A stretch of 64,000 nt of DNA, taken from contig NZ_CP013987.1 of NCBI RefSeq assembly GCF_001518815.1, positions 909,001-973,000 of the forward strand, read 5' to 3'. The translations under genes and the position numbers were made by a program. Below are positions 20,287 to 29,490 of this stretch, one piece after another; within the stretch, counting starts at the first letter, position 1; the number at the start of each line of letters is the position of its first letter. Origin of the DNA: Pseudomonas oryzihabitans (GTDB taxonomy: Bacteria > Pseudomonadota > Gammaproteobacteria > Pseudomonadales > Pseudomonadaceae). The notes beneath the pieces are model-generated. The model was given only the letters and a program-made list of their open reading frames with translations, was not told the origin of the DNA and did no database searches.

Positions 20287-22929
20287 TCAGCAATCCAGGG
20301 GATTGCGCTTCTCGGTGTCGATGCCGAACTTGGTGATGGCGTCAGCCACGACCTTGCGTTCGAGCTTGCCTTGGTTGGCCAGCGCCTGCAGAGCGGCGAC
20401 GGCGACCCAGCGGCGGTCGACCTCGAAGTGATCACGCAGCTTCTTGCGGCTGTCGCTGCGACCGAAGCCGTCGGTACCCAGCACCTGGAATTCGGTGGGG
20501 ACCCACTGGCGGATCTGGTCGGCGAACAGCTTCATGTAGTCGGTGGACGCGATGACCGGGCCCTGGCGCTCGCCCAGGCACTGCTCGACGTAGGTCAGGC
20601 GGCGCTCTTCCAGCGGGTGCAGGCGGTTCCAGCGATCCACGGCCAGGCCTTCACGGCGCAGTTCGTTGAAGCTGGTGACGCTCCAGATATCGGCGCCGAC
20701 GCCCATCTCGCGCAGCAGGCTCGCGGCAGCGCGGACCTCGTTGAGGATGGTGCCCGAGCCCAGCAGCTGGACGCGGTGCTTGAAGTCGCCCTGCTCTTCT
20801 TCCAGCAGGTACATGCCCTTGATGATGCCGTCTTCGACACCCTGCGGCATGGCCGGCTGCTGGTAGTTCTCGTTCATCACGGTGATGTAGTAGAAGACGC
20901 TCTGCTGCAGTTCCATCATCTGATGGATGCCTTCGCGCATGATCACCGCCAGCTCGTAGGCGTAGGTGGGATCGTAGCTGCGGCAGTTGGGGATGGTGCC
21001 GGCCAGGATGTGGCTGTGGCCGTCCTCGTGCTGCAGGCCTTCACCGTTGAGGGTGGTACGCCCGGAGGTGCCGCCCAGCAGGAAGCCACGGGTCTGGGCA
21101 TCGCCTGCCGCCCAGGCCAGGTCGCCGATCCGCTGGAAGCCGAACATCGAATAGAAGATGTAGACCGGCAGCATGGGCTGGTTGTAGTTGCTGTAGGCGG
21201 TACCGGCGGCGATGAAGGAGGACATGGCGCCGGCCTCGTTGAGGCCTTCCTGGAGGATCTGGCCGTCCTTCTCTTCGCGGTAGTACATCACCTGGTCGCG
21301 GTCGACCGGCTCATAGAGCTGGCCGTGGGGCGAGTAGATGCCCAGCTGGCGGAACATGCCTTCCATGCCGAAGGTACGGGCCTCGTCGGCGAGGATGGGC
21401 ACGATGCGCTTGCCCAGGTCCTTGTCCTTGACCAGTTGCGACAGGATGCGGCCGAAGGCCATGGTGGTGGAGATCTCGCGATCGCCGGAACCGTCCAGTA
21501 CCGCCTTCAGGGTTTCCAGGGGCGGGGTGGGGATGCTGAGGCTGCGGGCGCGACGCTGGGGCAGGTGACCGCCCAGGGATTCGCGGCGACCCATCAGGTA
21601 TTTCATCTCGGCGCTGTCGTCGGCCGGACGATAGAAGGGCAGCTCGCTGAGCTGGGAGTCGTTCAGCGGGATGTCGAAGCGATCGCGGAATTTCTTCAGC
21701 GACTCCACATCGACCTTCTTGGTGTTGTGCGCGGTGTTCTTGGCTTCGCCCGCACCGGTGCCGTAACCCTTGATGGTCTTGGCTAGGATGACGGTGGGCT
21801 GGCCCTTGTGGTTGACCGCCTGGTGGTAGGCCGCATAGACCTTGTAGGGGTCGTGACCGCCACGGTTGAGCTTCCAGATCTCGTCGTCGGACAGGTCCTC
21901 GACCATCTTGAGCAGCTCGGGATTGGCGCCGAAGAAGTGCTTGCGCACATAGGCGCCGTCCTTGGCCTTGTAGTTCTGGTATTCACCATCGACCACGGCG
22001 TCCATGCGTTGCTGCATGCGACCTTCGGTGTCGCGGGCGAACAGCGGATCCCACATGCGGCCCCAGAGGACCTTGGTGACGTTCCAGTCGGCGCCACGGA
22101 AGATGCCTTCCAGTTCCTGGACGATCTTGCCGTTGCCACGTACCGGGCCGTCGAGGCGCTGCAGGTTGCAGTTGATGACGAAGATCAGGTTGTCGAGGTT
22201 CTCGCGGCCGGCCAGGGAGATGGCGCCCAGGGTTTCCGGCTCGTCGCACTCGCCGTCACCGATGAAGCACCAGACCTTCTGCTTGCCTGCGGGGATGTAG
22301 CCGCGGTTCTCCAGGTACTTCATGAAGCGGGCCTGGTAGATGGCGGTGATCGGACCCAGACCCATGGAGACGGTCGGGAACTGCCAGAAGTCGGGCATCA
22401 GATGTGGGTGCGGGTAGCTCGACAGGCCCTTGCCGTCCACTTCCTGACGGAAGTTGTTCATCTGGTCTTCGGAGAGGCGGCCTTCCAGGAAGGCACGGGC
22501 GTAGACGCCGGGGGAGGCATGGCCCTGGTAGTAGATCAGGTCGCCGCCGTGCTCTTCGTTGGGCGCCTTCCAGAAATAGTTGAAGCCGATGTCATAGAGG
22601 GTGGCGCTGGAAGCGAAGGTGGAGATGTGGCCACCCAGATCCGGATCCTTGAGGTTGGCACGCATGACCATCGCCAGGGCGTTCCAGCGAACCAGGGAGC
22701 GGATACGCCGCTCCATGAACAGGTCGCCCGGCATATGGGCTTCCTTGGTCACTGGAATGGTGTTGCGATAGGGGGTATTGATGGAGTAGGGCAGCTGGGT
22801 ACCACTGCGGGTAGCCAGTTCGCCCATGCGGGTCATCAGATAATGAACACGCTCCTCGCCTTCGTGGTCGAGGACGGACTCAAGGGCGTCCAGCCATTCC
22901 TGGGTTTCGACGGGATCGAGATCTTGCAT
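20287..22929 (-). CDS. aceE: Pyruvate dehydrogenase E1 component (homodimeric type)
   Basis: Thiamine-diphosphate enzyme that decarboxylates pyruvate and acetylates the lipoyl arm of AceF. At 880 residues it has the usual length of the homodimeric E1. Visible features include GHASPGVYARAFLEGRL, the ThDP-binding GDGECDEPETLGAISLAGRE followed by NLIFVINCNLQRLDGPVRGN, KTIKGYGTGAGE, RIVPILADEARTFGMEG, and EGLNEAGAMSSFIAAGTAYS with the cofactor-activating Glu. It is the first gene of aceE-aceF. A palindromic operator-like site lies about 110 bases upstream of its start. Confidence 0.97.
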   Translation of the reverse strand: MQDLDPVETQEWLDALESVLDHEGEERVHYLMTRMGELATRSGTQLPYSINTPYRNTIPVTKEAHMPGDLFMERRIRSLVRWNALAMVMRANLKDPDLGGHISTFASSATLYDIGFNYFWKAPNEEHGGDLIYYQGHASPGVYARAFLEGRLSEDQMNNFRQEVDGKGLSSYPHPHLMPDFWQFPTVSMGLGPITAIYQARFMKYLENRGYIPAGKQKVWCFIGDGECDEPETLGAISLAGRENLDNLIFVINCNLQRLDGPVRGNGKIVQELEGIFRGADWNVTKVLWGRMWDPLFARDTEGRMQQRMDAVVDGEYQNYKAKDGAYVRKHFFGANPELLKMVEDLSDDEIWKLNRGGHDPYKVYAAYHQAVNHKGQPTVILAKTIKGYGTGAGEAKNTAHNTKKVDVESLKKFRDRFDIPLNDSQLSELPFYRPADDSAEMKYLMGRRESLGGHLPQRRARSLSIPTPPLETLKAVLDGSGDREISTTMAFGRILSQLVKDKDLGKRIVPILADEARTFGMEGMFRQLGIYSPHGQLYEPVDRDQVMYYREEKDGQILQEGLNEAGAMSSFIAAGTAYSNYNQPMLPVYIFYSMFGFQRIGDLAWAAGDAQTRGFLLGGTSGRTTLNGEGLQHEDGHSHILAGTIPNCRSYDPTYAYELAVIMREGIHQMMELQQSVFYYITVMNENYQQPAMPQGVEDGIIKGMYLLEEEQGDFKHRVQLLGSGTILNEVRAAASLLREMGVGADIWSVTSFNELRREGLAVDRWNRLHPLEERRLTYVEQCLGERQGPVIASTDYMKLFADQIRQWVPTEFQVLGTDGFGRSDSRKKLRDHFEVDRRWVAVAALQALANQGKLERKVVADAITKFGIDTEKRNPLDC

Positions 22930-23040
22930 GGCTTGCTCCAGGGCGGAAAGGCTTCCAAAATCGGTCGCCTCAGGGTCGCCGCCGGCCTCTTGGGGGCAGC
23001 GAAAATTCTTGGATTTATGACCGGACGGTTCCGATCGGCG

Positions 23041-23055
23041 TGTAGTTTTACTACA
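23041..23055. promoter_or_regulatory. GntR/FadR-type operator-like palindrome upstream of aceE
   Basis: TGTAGT and ACTACA form a perfect 6-bp inverted repeat around TTT. The core fits TNGTNNNACNA, the architecture of operators of the FadR subfamily of GntR regulators, including E. coli PdhR (TGGT, three bases, ACCA) and LldR. It lies in the 329-base divergent region 22930-23258 between aceE and glnE. Its place fits a pyruvate- or lactate-responsive repressor of aceEF. The regulator gene is not in the window. No convincing -35/-10 pair was found. Confidence 0.5.
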
Positions 23056-23173
23056 AATTCAAATCCGTTTCAGCTCCGAGCTGTAATGCGATAAAAAACA
23101 ATTCGACGTTTGTCGAACGCGCTGCTCAAGGGCTCGCGAACTCCGAACCACGGACGTGATAACGGTTCCCGCT

Positions 23174-23189
23174 CGGACCAGGTGGTCCG
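23174..23189. promoter_or_regulatory. Inverted repeat in the aceE-glnE intergenic region
   Basis: CGGACCA and TGGTCCG form a perfect 7-bp inverted repeat with a 2-base centre, 70 bases before the glnE start. It may be a regulator site or a small RNA structure in the glnE leader. The polarity (ACCA then TGGT) is opposite to a PdhR box, and no regulator can be named. Confidence 0.35.
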
Positions 23190-23258
23190 TCGGAATGTCC
23201 CTGGTAGGGGGTTCGTGGCAGGGCGGTGGGGTTCGACCGTCCCTGCGCAGGACTGCCC

Positions 23259-26219
23259 ATGATACCCCTCCTTCGTCCCGATCTGCCTCCGACTCTCGTC
23301 GCATGTGCCGAGCTCGCCGACCGGCGTCTGGCCGACGCCCTGGTCGAGGCGCCCGCGGCGGCGGCCCGCCAGGCGAACTGGTCCGCAGAGCGGCGCGCCG
23401 ACTGGCGGCGGGTCGCCGCCCTCAGCGATTTCGTCGTCGAGCAGTTCTGCCGCCTGCCGGAACCGTGCCTGGCGCTGGTCGACAGCGGTGACCTGGATAA
23501 AGCGCTGGCGGCGGGGGAGATGGCGCAACGGCTGCGCGAGGTGCTCGTCGATTGCCCGGACGAAGCCGAGCTGGGTCGCCGGCTGCGGCGCTTTCGCATG
23601 CTGCAGCAGGTACGCATCGTCTGGCGCGACCTGACCCGCCAGGCCGATCTGGTGGAGACCTGCCGCGACCTCAGCGAGCTGGCCGATGCCTGCATCGACC
23701 AGGCCTGCGCCTGGTTGTACGCCCAGCAGTGCGCCCAGTTCGGCGTGCCGACCGGGCGCTACAGCGGTGAGCCGCAGCAGCTGGTGGTGCTGGGCATGGG
23801 CAAGCTGGGCGCGGGCGAGCTGAACCTGTCTTCCGACATCGACCTGATCTTCGCCTACGGCGAGGGAGGGGAGACCCGCGGCGCACGGCGCGAGCAGGAC
23901 AACCAGGAATTCTTCACCCGGCTCGGGCAGCGGCTGATCAAGGCGCTGGACGCCACCACCGTGGAAGGCTTCGTCTTTCGCGTGGACATGCGCTTGCGGC
24001 CCTATGGCAGCGCCGGCGCCCTGGTGCTGAGCTTTGCCGCCATGGAGCTCTATTACCAGGACCAGGGCCGCGACTGGGAGCGCTACGCCATGATCAAGGC
24101 GCGGGTGGTCGGTGGCGACCAGGCCAGCGGTGCCGAGCTGCTGACCCTGCTACGACCCTTCGTCTACCGGCGCTACCTGGACTTCTCCGCCATCGAGGCC
24201 CTGCGCAGCATGAAGCAGCTGATCCGCCAGGAGGTGCGGCGGCGCGGCATGACCGACAACGTCAAGCTGGGGGCGGGCGGCATCCGCGAGGTGGAATTCA
24301 TCGCCCAGGCCTACCAGCTGATCCACGGCGGTCGCGATCCGGCGCTGCAGCAGCGGCCGCTGCTCCAGGTGCTGACCAGCCTGCGTGAGCGGGACTATCT
24401 ACCGGCGGCGGCCGAAGCCGAGCTCCGCGAGGGCTACTGCTTCCTGCGCTATGTCGAGCATGGGCTGCAGGCCATCGCCGACCAGCAGACCCAGACCCTG
24501 CCGGTGGATCCCCAGGGGCGGGCACGGGTGGCCTTCCTGATGGGTCATGCCGACTGGGATGAATTCAGCGCGGCGCTCGACGGCTGGCGCAGCCGCATCG
24601 ACTGGCACTTCCAGCAGACCATCGCCGATCCCGAGGAGGAGACCCAGAGCGCCGAGCTGGAGGACAGCTGGTTGCCGTTGTGGGAAGACCTGCTCGATCC
24701 CGAAGAGAGTGTGGCGCGACTGCGCGAGGCGGGCTTCCAGGGGCCGGAGCAGGCGCTGGAATTGCTGGCCAACCTGCGTACCAGCGGCCAGGTGCGCGCC
24801 ATGCAGCGCGCCGGTCGCGAACGCCTGGATGCCTTCATGCCGCGGCTGCTGGATGCCGTCAGCGCCGACGAGCAGCCCGACCGCGCCCTGGAGCGGGTGC
24901 TGCCGCTAGTGGAGGCGGTGGCGCGGCGGTCCGCCTATCTGGTCCTGCTCAGCGAGAATCCGCCGGCCCTGGCGCGGCTGCTGGAACTCTGCGGCGCCAG
25001 TGCCTGGGTGGCCGAGCAGATCGCCCGCTATCCGGCGCTGCTCGACGAATTGCTCAACGAGGGGCGGCTCTATCATCCGCCGCAGAAGCCCGAGCTGGCC
25101 GCCGAATTGCGTGAGCGCCTGATGCGCCTGCCCGAAGAGGACCTGGAGCAGCAGATGGACGTGCTGCGCCATTTCAAGCGCGCCCACAGCCTGCGGGTGG
25201 CGGCGGCGGAGATCGCCGGCAGCCTGCCGCTGATGAAGGTCAGCGACTATCTCACCTGGCTCGCCGAAGTGATCCTCGAAGAGGTGTTCGGGCTGGCCTG
25301 GCGCCAGTTGGTGCAGCGCCATGGCACGCCGCTGCGGCGCGACGGTTCGCCCTGCCAGCCGGATTTCATCATCGTCGGCTACGGCAAGGTCGGCGGCATC
25401 GAACTCGGCCATGGCTCGGACCTTGATCTGGTGTTCATCCACGACGCCGATCCCCTGGCCGAGACCGACGGCGCCAAGCCCATGGATGGCGCCCAGTTCT
25501 TCAACCGCCTGGGCCAGCGGATCATCCACCTGCTCACCACCACCACCCCGGTGGGCACCCTCTACGAGGTGGACATGCGGCTGCGGCCATCCGGCGCGGC
25601 GGGGTTGCTGGTCAGCTCGCTGGAGGCCTTCGAGCGCTATCAGCGCAGCGAGGCCTGGACCTGGGAACACCAGGCGCTGGTGCGAGCCCGGGTGGTGGCG
25701 GGCTGTGCGCACCTGGGCGAGCGCTTCGACGAGGTACGGGCACGAATACTCGGGCAGCAGCGAGAGCTGGCGGGGCTGCAGGCGGACGTGGCCGGGATGC
25801 GCGAGAAGATGCTCGACAACCTGGGCACCGCGGTGACCGCCGGCGGACTGGGGCCGAACGCGCGCCGGCCGGAGCAGCTGTTCGACCTCAAGCAGGATGC
25901 CGGCGGTATCGTCGATATCGAATTTATGGTCCAATACGCCGTTCTGGCCTGGTCGTGGCAGCATCCCGAATTGCTGCGTTTTCCCGACAACATCCGCATC
26001 CTGGAGTCCCTCGAGGCGGCTGGTCTGTTACCGGCCACGGACGCCATCGTCCTGCGCGAAGTCTACAAGACCTACCGCGCCGCGCTGCACCGCCTGGTCT
26101 TGCAGAAGCAGCCTGGCAAGGTGCCGGCCGACGGCTTTCTCGCCGAGCGCGACGAAGTGCGGCGCATCTGGCATGGCCTGGGGCTGGACATGGCCTCTGG
26201 CAATCCGGCCACCTTTTAG
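23259..26219 (+). CDS. glnE: Bifunctional glutamine synthetase adenylyltransferase/deadenylase
   Basis: Cytosolic enzyme that adenylylates glutamine synthetase when nitrogen is ample and removes AMP when nitrogen is scarce, under PII control. Length is 986 residues. It has two nucleotidyltransferase domains: the N-terminal deadenylase with GMGKLGAGELNLSSDIDLIF, and the C-terminal adenylylase with GYGKVGGIELGHGSDLDLVF. Both are followed by VDMRLRP motifs. The ATG at 23259 has AGGA 7 bases upstream and is preferred to an in-frame ATG 33 bases earlier. It is divergent from aceE. Confidence 0.96.
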   Translation: MIPLLRPDLPPTLVACAELADRRLADALVEAPAAAARQANWSAERRADWRRVAALSDFVVEQFCRLPEPCLALVDSGDLDKALAAGEMAQRLREVLVDCPDEAELGRRLRRFRMLQQVRIVWRDLTRQADLVETCRDLSELADACIDQACAWLYAQQCAQFGVPTGRYSGEPQQLVVLGMGKLGAGELNLSSDIDLIFAYGEGGETRGARREQDNQEFFTRLGQRLIKALDATTVEGFVFRVDMRLRPYGSAGALVLSFAAMELYYQDQGRDWERYAMIKARVVGGDQASGAELLTLLRPFVYRRYLDFSAIEALRSMKQLIRQEVRRRGMTDNVKLGAGGIREVEFIAQAYQLIHGGRDPALQQRPLLQVLTSLRERDYLPAAAEAELREGYCFLRYVEHGLQAIADQQTQTLPVDPQGRARVAFLMGHADWDEFSAALDGWRSRIDWHFQQTIADPEEETQSAELEDSWLPLWEDLLDPEESVARLREAGFQGPEQALELLANLRTSGQVRAMQRAGRERLDAFMPRLLDAVSADEQPDRALERVLPLVEAVARRSAYLVLLSENPPALARLLELCGASAWVAEQIARYPALLDELLNEGRLYHPPQKPELAAELRERLMRLPEEDLEQQMDVLRHFKRAHSLRVAAAEIAGSLPLMKVSDYLTWLAEVILEEVFGLAWRQLVQRHGTPLRRDGSPCQPDFIIVGYGKVGGIELGHGSDLDLVFIHDADPLAETDGAKPMDGAQFFNRLGQRIIHLLTTTTPVGTLYEVDMRLRPSGAAGLLVSSLEAFERYQRSEAWTWEHQALVRARVVAGCAHLGERFDEVRARILGQQRELAGLQADVAGMREKMLDNLGTAVTAGGLGPNARRPEQLFDLKQDAGGIVDIEFMVQYAVLAWSWQHPELLRFPDNIRILESLEAAGLLPATDAIVLREVYKTYRAALHRLVLQKQPGKVPADGFLAERDEVRRIWHGLGLDMASGNPATF

Positions 26220-26244
26220 GCCGCCATCAGTAAGGAGAGGCAAG

Positions 26245-26313
26245 ATGTCGATGTCCGTGCGCGACCTTTCGATCAGGCATGGCCTGACGGAGCGGGAGTC
26301 GGCCACCCGCTAG
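26245..26313 (+). other. 22-codon ORF with strong ribosome site, possible ilvE scar
   Basis: Between glnE and waaF an excellent Shine-Dalgarno sequence (AAGGAGAGG at 26232-26240) precedes an ATG at 26245 whose frame reads MSMSVRD and stops after 22 codons. As I recall, ilvE occupies this place in other pseudomonads and begins with a similar MSMxxRD. The ORF may therefore be what is left of ilvE after an internal deletion, or a leader peptide coupled to waaF 19 bases later. The other 15 residues match nothing I recognise. Confidence 0.4.
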
Positions 26314-26332
26314 GTGCCGATCACCTTCCAGC

Positions 26333-27367
26333 ATGAATATTCTGATCATCGGACCCAGTTGGGTCGGCGACATGGTGATGGCGCAGACCCTCTTCGTCTG
26401 CCTCAAGCGCCAGCATCCCGACTGCCAGATCGACGTACTCGCCCCCGAGTGGAGTCGCCCGCTGCTCGAGCGCATGCCCGAGGTGCGCGCGGCCCTGAGT
26501 TTTCCGCTCGGCCATGGCGCCTTCGAGCTGGCCACGCGTCGGCGCATCGGCCAGGAGCTGCGCGGTCGCTATGACCAGGCGATCCTCCTGCCCAATTCGC
26601 TGAAGTCGGCGCTGGTGCCCTATTTCGCCGGCATCCCCCAGCGCACCGGTTGGCGCGGCGAGATGAGATTCGGCCTGCTCAACGACATCCGCACCCTGGA
26701 CAAGGCCCGCTATCCGCTGATGATCGAGCGCTTCATGGCGCTGGCTTACCCACCGGGCGCCGAGTTGCCCAAGCCCTATCCCGAGCCGCGCCTGGTCATC
26801 GACCCGACCAGCCGCGACGCCGCCCTGGAGCGCTTCGGCCTGACTCTGGACCGGCCGGTGCTGGCGCTCTGCCCGGGCGCCGAGTTCGGCGAGGCCAAAC
26901 GCTGGCCGGCCGAGCACTACGCTGCCGTGGCCGATGCCCGCCTGCGCCAGGGCTGGCAGGTCTGGTTGTTCGGTTCGCAGAAGGATGCCCCGGGTGGCGA
27001 GGAGATCCGCGAATGGGTCACCCCCGGCTTCGAAGAGGATGTCTACAACCTCGCCGGGCGCACCTCCCTGGCCGAGGCCATCGACCTGCTCTCCTGCGCC
27101 AGTGCGGTGATCAGCAACGATTCCGGCCTGATGCACGTGGCTGCTGCCCTGGATCGCCCGCTGGTAGCGGTCTATGGCTCCACCTCTCCGGGCTTCACGC
27201 CGCCGCTGGCCAGCCAGGTCGAAGTGGTGCGCCTGGGTCTGGAATGCAGCCCCTGTTTCGACCGCACCTGCCGCTTTGGCCATTACGACTGCCTGCGCCT
27301 GTTGCAGCCGAGTCTGGTGCAGGAGGCCCTCGGCCGCCTGGTCGCCGATCCGGTCGAGGTGGGCTAG
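26333..27367 (+). CDS. waaF: LPS heptosyltransferase II
   Basis: GT9-family enzyme of 344 residues that adds the second L-glycero-D-manno-heptose of the inner LPS core, on the cytosolic face of the inner membrane. Visible are the N-terminal ILIIGPSWVGDMVMAQTLF, LPNSLKSALVPYFAGIPQR, the nucleotide-binding CPGAEFGEAKRWPAEHYA and AVISNDSGLMHVAAALDRP, and the terminal DRTCRFGHYDCL with conserved cysteines. It begins the waaF-waaC-waaG-waaP run; the waaC ATG directly follows its stop. No strong ribosome site precedes it. Confidence 0.95.
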   Translation: MNILIIGPSWVGDMVMAQTLFVCLKRQHPDCQIDVLAPEWSRPLLERMPEVRAALSFPLGHGAFELATRRRIGQELRGRYDQAILLPNSLKSALVPYFAGIPQRTGWRGEMRFGLLNDIRTLDKARYPLMIERFMALAYPPGAELPKPYPEPRLVIDPTSRDAALERFGLTLDRPVLALCPGAEFGEAKRWPAEHYAAVADARLRQGWQVWLFGSQKDAPGGEEIREWVTPGFEEDVYNLAGRTSLAEAIDLLSCASAVISNDSGLMHVAAALDRPLVAVYGSTSPGFTPPLASQVEVVRLGLECSPCFDRTCRFGHYDCLRLLQPSLVQEALGRLVADPVEVG

Positions 27368-28375
27368 ATGCGCGTGCTACTGATCAAGACCTCGTCCCTG
27401 GGCGATGTCATCCATACCCTGCCGGCGCTGACCGATGCGGCCCGGGCCATCCCAGGCATCTGCTTCGACTGGGTGGTGGAAGAGGGCTTCGCCGAGATTC
27501 CCGCCTGGCACCCGGCCGTGAGCCAGGTGATTCCGGTAGCCCTGCGCCGCTGGCGCAAGCAGCCCTTTTCCGCCTGGGCCAGTGGCGAGTGGGGCGAATT
27601 CAAGAATCGGGTGCGCGAGCAGCGCTATGACCGGGTGATCGATGCCCAGGGCCTGCTCAAGAGTGCCTGGCTGACCCGTTACGCCGAGGCACCGGTCGCC
27701 GGTCTCGACCGCAATTCCGCGCGCGAGCCGCTGGCCAGCCGCTTCTATGACGAGCGCTACCACGTCGCCAAGGGGCAACACGCCCTGGAGCGCATCCGCC
27801 AGCTGTTCGCCCAGGCGCTGGACTATCCGCTGCCGACGGGCGTGGGCGACTACGGTCTGGACCGGCAACGCCTGGCCGGTCCCAACGAGACGCCCTATGT
27901 GGTGTTCCTCCACGGCACCACCTGGGTCAGCAAGCACTGGCCCGAGGCCCACTGGCGCGAGCTGGCCGAGCGCATGAGCCAGCTGGACTGGCCGGTGCGA
28001 CTGCTGTGGGGCAACGAAATGGAACATGCCCGTGCCGAGCGCATCGCCGATGGGCTCGACGGCGTCCAGGTGCTGCCGCGGCTGAATCTGGCGGGCGTGG
28101 CCAAGGTGCTGGCCGGTGCCCGTGCCTGCGTGGCGGTGGATACCGGTCTCGGCCATCTGGCGGCCGCCCTGGACGTGCCTACCGTCTCGCTCTATGGCCC
28201 GACCAGTCCGAAGAAGGTCGGTGCCTATGGCCGTTCCCAGGTGCATCTGAGCGCAGTGGGCCTGGACGGCACCGACGAGCCGCGTGACCAGCCCGCGGCC
28301 AGTCTCGCCGCCCTGACCCCGGAACGGGTCGAACTGGAACTGGAAACCCTGCTGTTGGAAGACCTCCCCGCATGA
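27368..28375 (+). CDS. waaC: LPS heptosyltransferase I
   Basis: GT9-family enzyme of 335 residues that adds the first heptose to Kdo in the LPS inner core. The N-terminal LLIKTSSLGDVIHTLPALTD is the WaaC signature. DAQGLLKSAWLTRYA, FLHGTTWVSKHWPEAHWREL and the donor-binding ACVAVDTGLGHLAAALDVP also fit. It starts at the base after waaF and overlaps waaG by 4 bases (ATGA). Confidence 0.95.
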   Translation: MRVLLIKTSSLGDVIHTLPALTDAARAIPGICFDWVVEEGFAEIPAWHPAVSQVIPVALRRWRKQPFSAWASGEWGEFKNRVREQRYDRVIDAQGLLKSAWLTRYAEAPVAGLDRNSAREPLASRFYDERYHVAKGQHALERIRQLFAQALDYPLPTGVGDYGLDRQRLAGPNETPYVVFLHGTTWVSKHWPEAHWRELAERMSQLDWPVRLLWGNEMEHARAERIADGLDGVQVLPRLNLAGVAKVLAGARACVAVDTGLGHLAAALDVPTVSLYGPTSPKKVGAYGRSQVHLSAVGLDGTDEPRDQPAASLAALTPERVELELETLLLEDLPA

Positions 28376-29490
28376 CCCTGGCTTTCGTGCTCTACAAGTA
28401 CTTTCCCTTTGGCGGCCTGCAGCGGGACTTTCTGCGCATCGCCCAGGAGTGTCAGCGCCGTGGCCACGCCATTCGCGTCTATACGCTGATCTGGGAAGGT
28501 CCGGTGCCGGAAGGCTTCGACGTGCGGGTGGCCCGGGTCAGCGCCCTGTTCAATCATCGCCGCAACGAGAAATTCCACGCCTGGCTGCAGGCGGACCTGG
28601 CCCGCGATCCGGTGGACCGGGTGATCGGCTTCAACAAGATGCCAGGGCTGGACGTCTATTACGCCGCCGACCCCTGCTTCGAGGACAAGGCCCAGACCTT
28701 GCGCAATCCGCTGTATCGCCAGTGGGGCCGCTATCGCCACTTCGCCGAGTACGAAAGGGCGGTGTTCGCCCCCGAATCGCCGACCGAGATCCTGATGATC
28801 TCCGAGGTGCAGCAGCCGCTCTTCGTCAAGCACTACGGGACCCCGGCAAAGCGTTTCCATCTCTTGCCGCCGGGCATCGCCGCCGACCGGCGAGCGCCGG
28901 CCAATGCCGCCGAGATCCGCGCCGACTTCCGCCGTGAATTCGAGCTGGAGGAGGGCGAGCTGCTGCTGGTACAGATCGGCTCCGGCTTCAAGACCAAAGG
29001 CCTGGATCGCAGCCTGCGGGCCCTGGCGTCCCTGCCCAAGGAACTGCGCCGCCGCACCCGGTTGTTCGCCATCGGCCAGGACGATCCCAAGCCCTTCCTG
29101 CTCCAGGCCAAGGCCCTGGGCGTGAGCGACCGGGTCGAGATCCTCAAGGGCCGCAGCGACATTCCACGCTTCCTGCTGGGCGCGGATCTGCTGATCCACC
29201 CGGCCTACAACGAGAACACCGGCACCGTGCTCTTGGAGGCGCTGGTCGCCGGGCTGCCGGTGCTGGTCACCGACGTCTGCGGCTATGCGCATTACATCGA
29301 CGAGGCCCGCGCTGGCGCGGTGGTGCCGTCGCCCTTCGCCCAGGAGACCCTGGACCGGATGCTCGCCGAACTGCTGGCCGACCCCGAGCGCCGCGCGGTG
29401 CAGGGCCGCAATGGCCTGGCCTTCGCCGACAGCGCCGATCTCTATTCGCTGCCCGAACGTGCTGCCGACGTCATCCTGGGGGCGGCATGA
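28372..29490 (+). CDS. waaG: LPS core glycosyltransferase WaaG
   Basis: GT4-family glycosyltransferase of 372 residues that adds the first hexose or hexosamine of the outer core to heptose II. N-terminal LAFVLYKYFPFGGLQRDF contains the acceptor-side Gly-rich loop. The C-terminal domain has LLVQIGSGFKTKGLDRSL and the HPAYNENTGTVLLEALVAGL segment with the EX7E-type motif. It is translationally coupled to waaC and waaP by 4-base overlaps. Confidence 0.94.
   Translation: MTLAFVLYKYFPFGGLQRDFLRIAQECQRRGHAIRVYTLIWEGPVPEGFDVRVARVSALFNHRRNEKFHAWLQADLARDPVDRVIGFNKMPGLDVYYAADPCFEDKAQTLRNPLYRQWGRYRHFAEYERAVFAPESPTEILMISEVQQPLFVKHYGTPAKRFHLLPPGIAADRRAPANAAEIRADFRREFELEEGELLLVQIGSGFKTKGLDRSLRALASLPKELRRRTRLFAIGQDDPKPFLLQAKALGVSDRVEILKGRSDIPRFLLGADLLIHPAYNENTGTVLLEALVAGLPVLVTDVCGYAHYIDEARAGAVVPSPFAQETLDRMLAELLADPERRAVQGRNGLAFADSADLYSLPERAADVILGAA

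Noticed and set aside
19090..21786. An 898-codon open frame antisense to aceF and aceE
   Set aside because: It spans two well-defined genes on the other strand and shows the skewed composition expected of a shadow frame.
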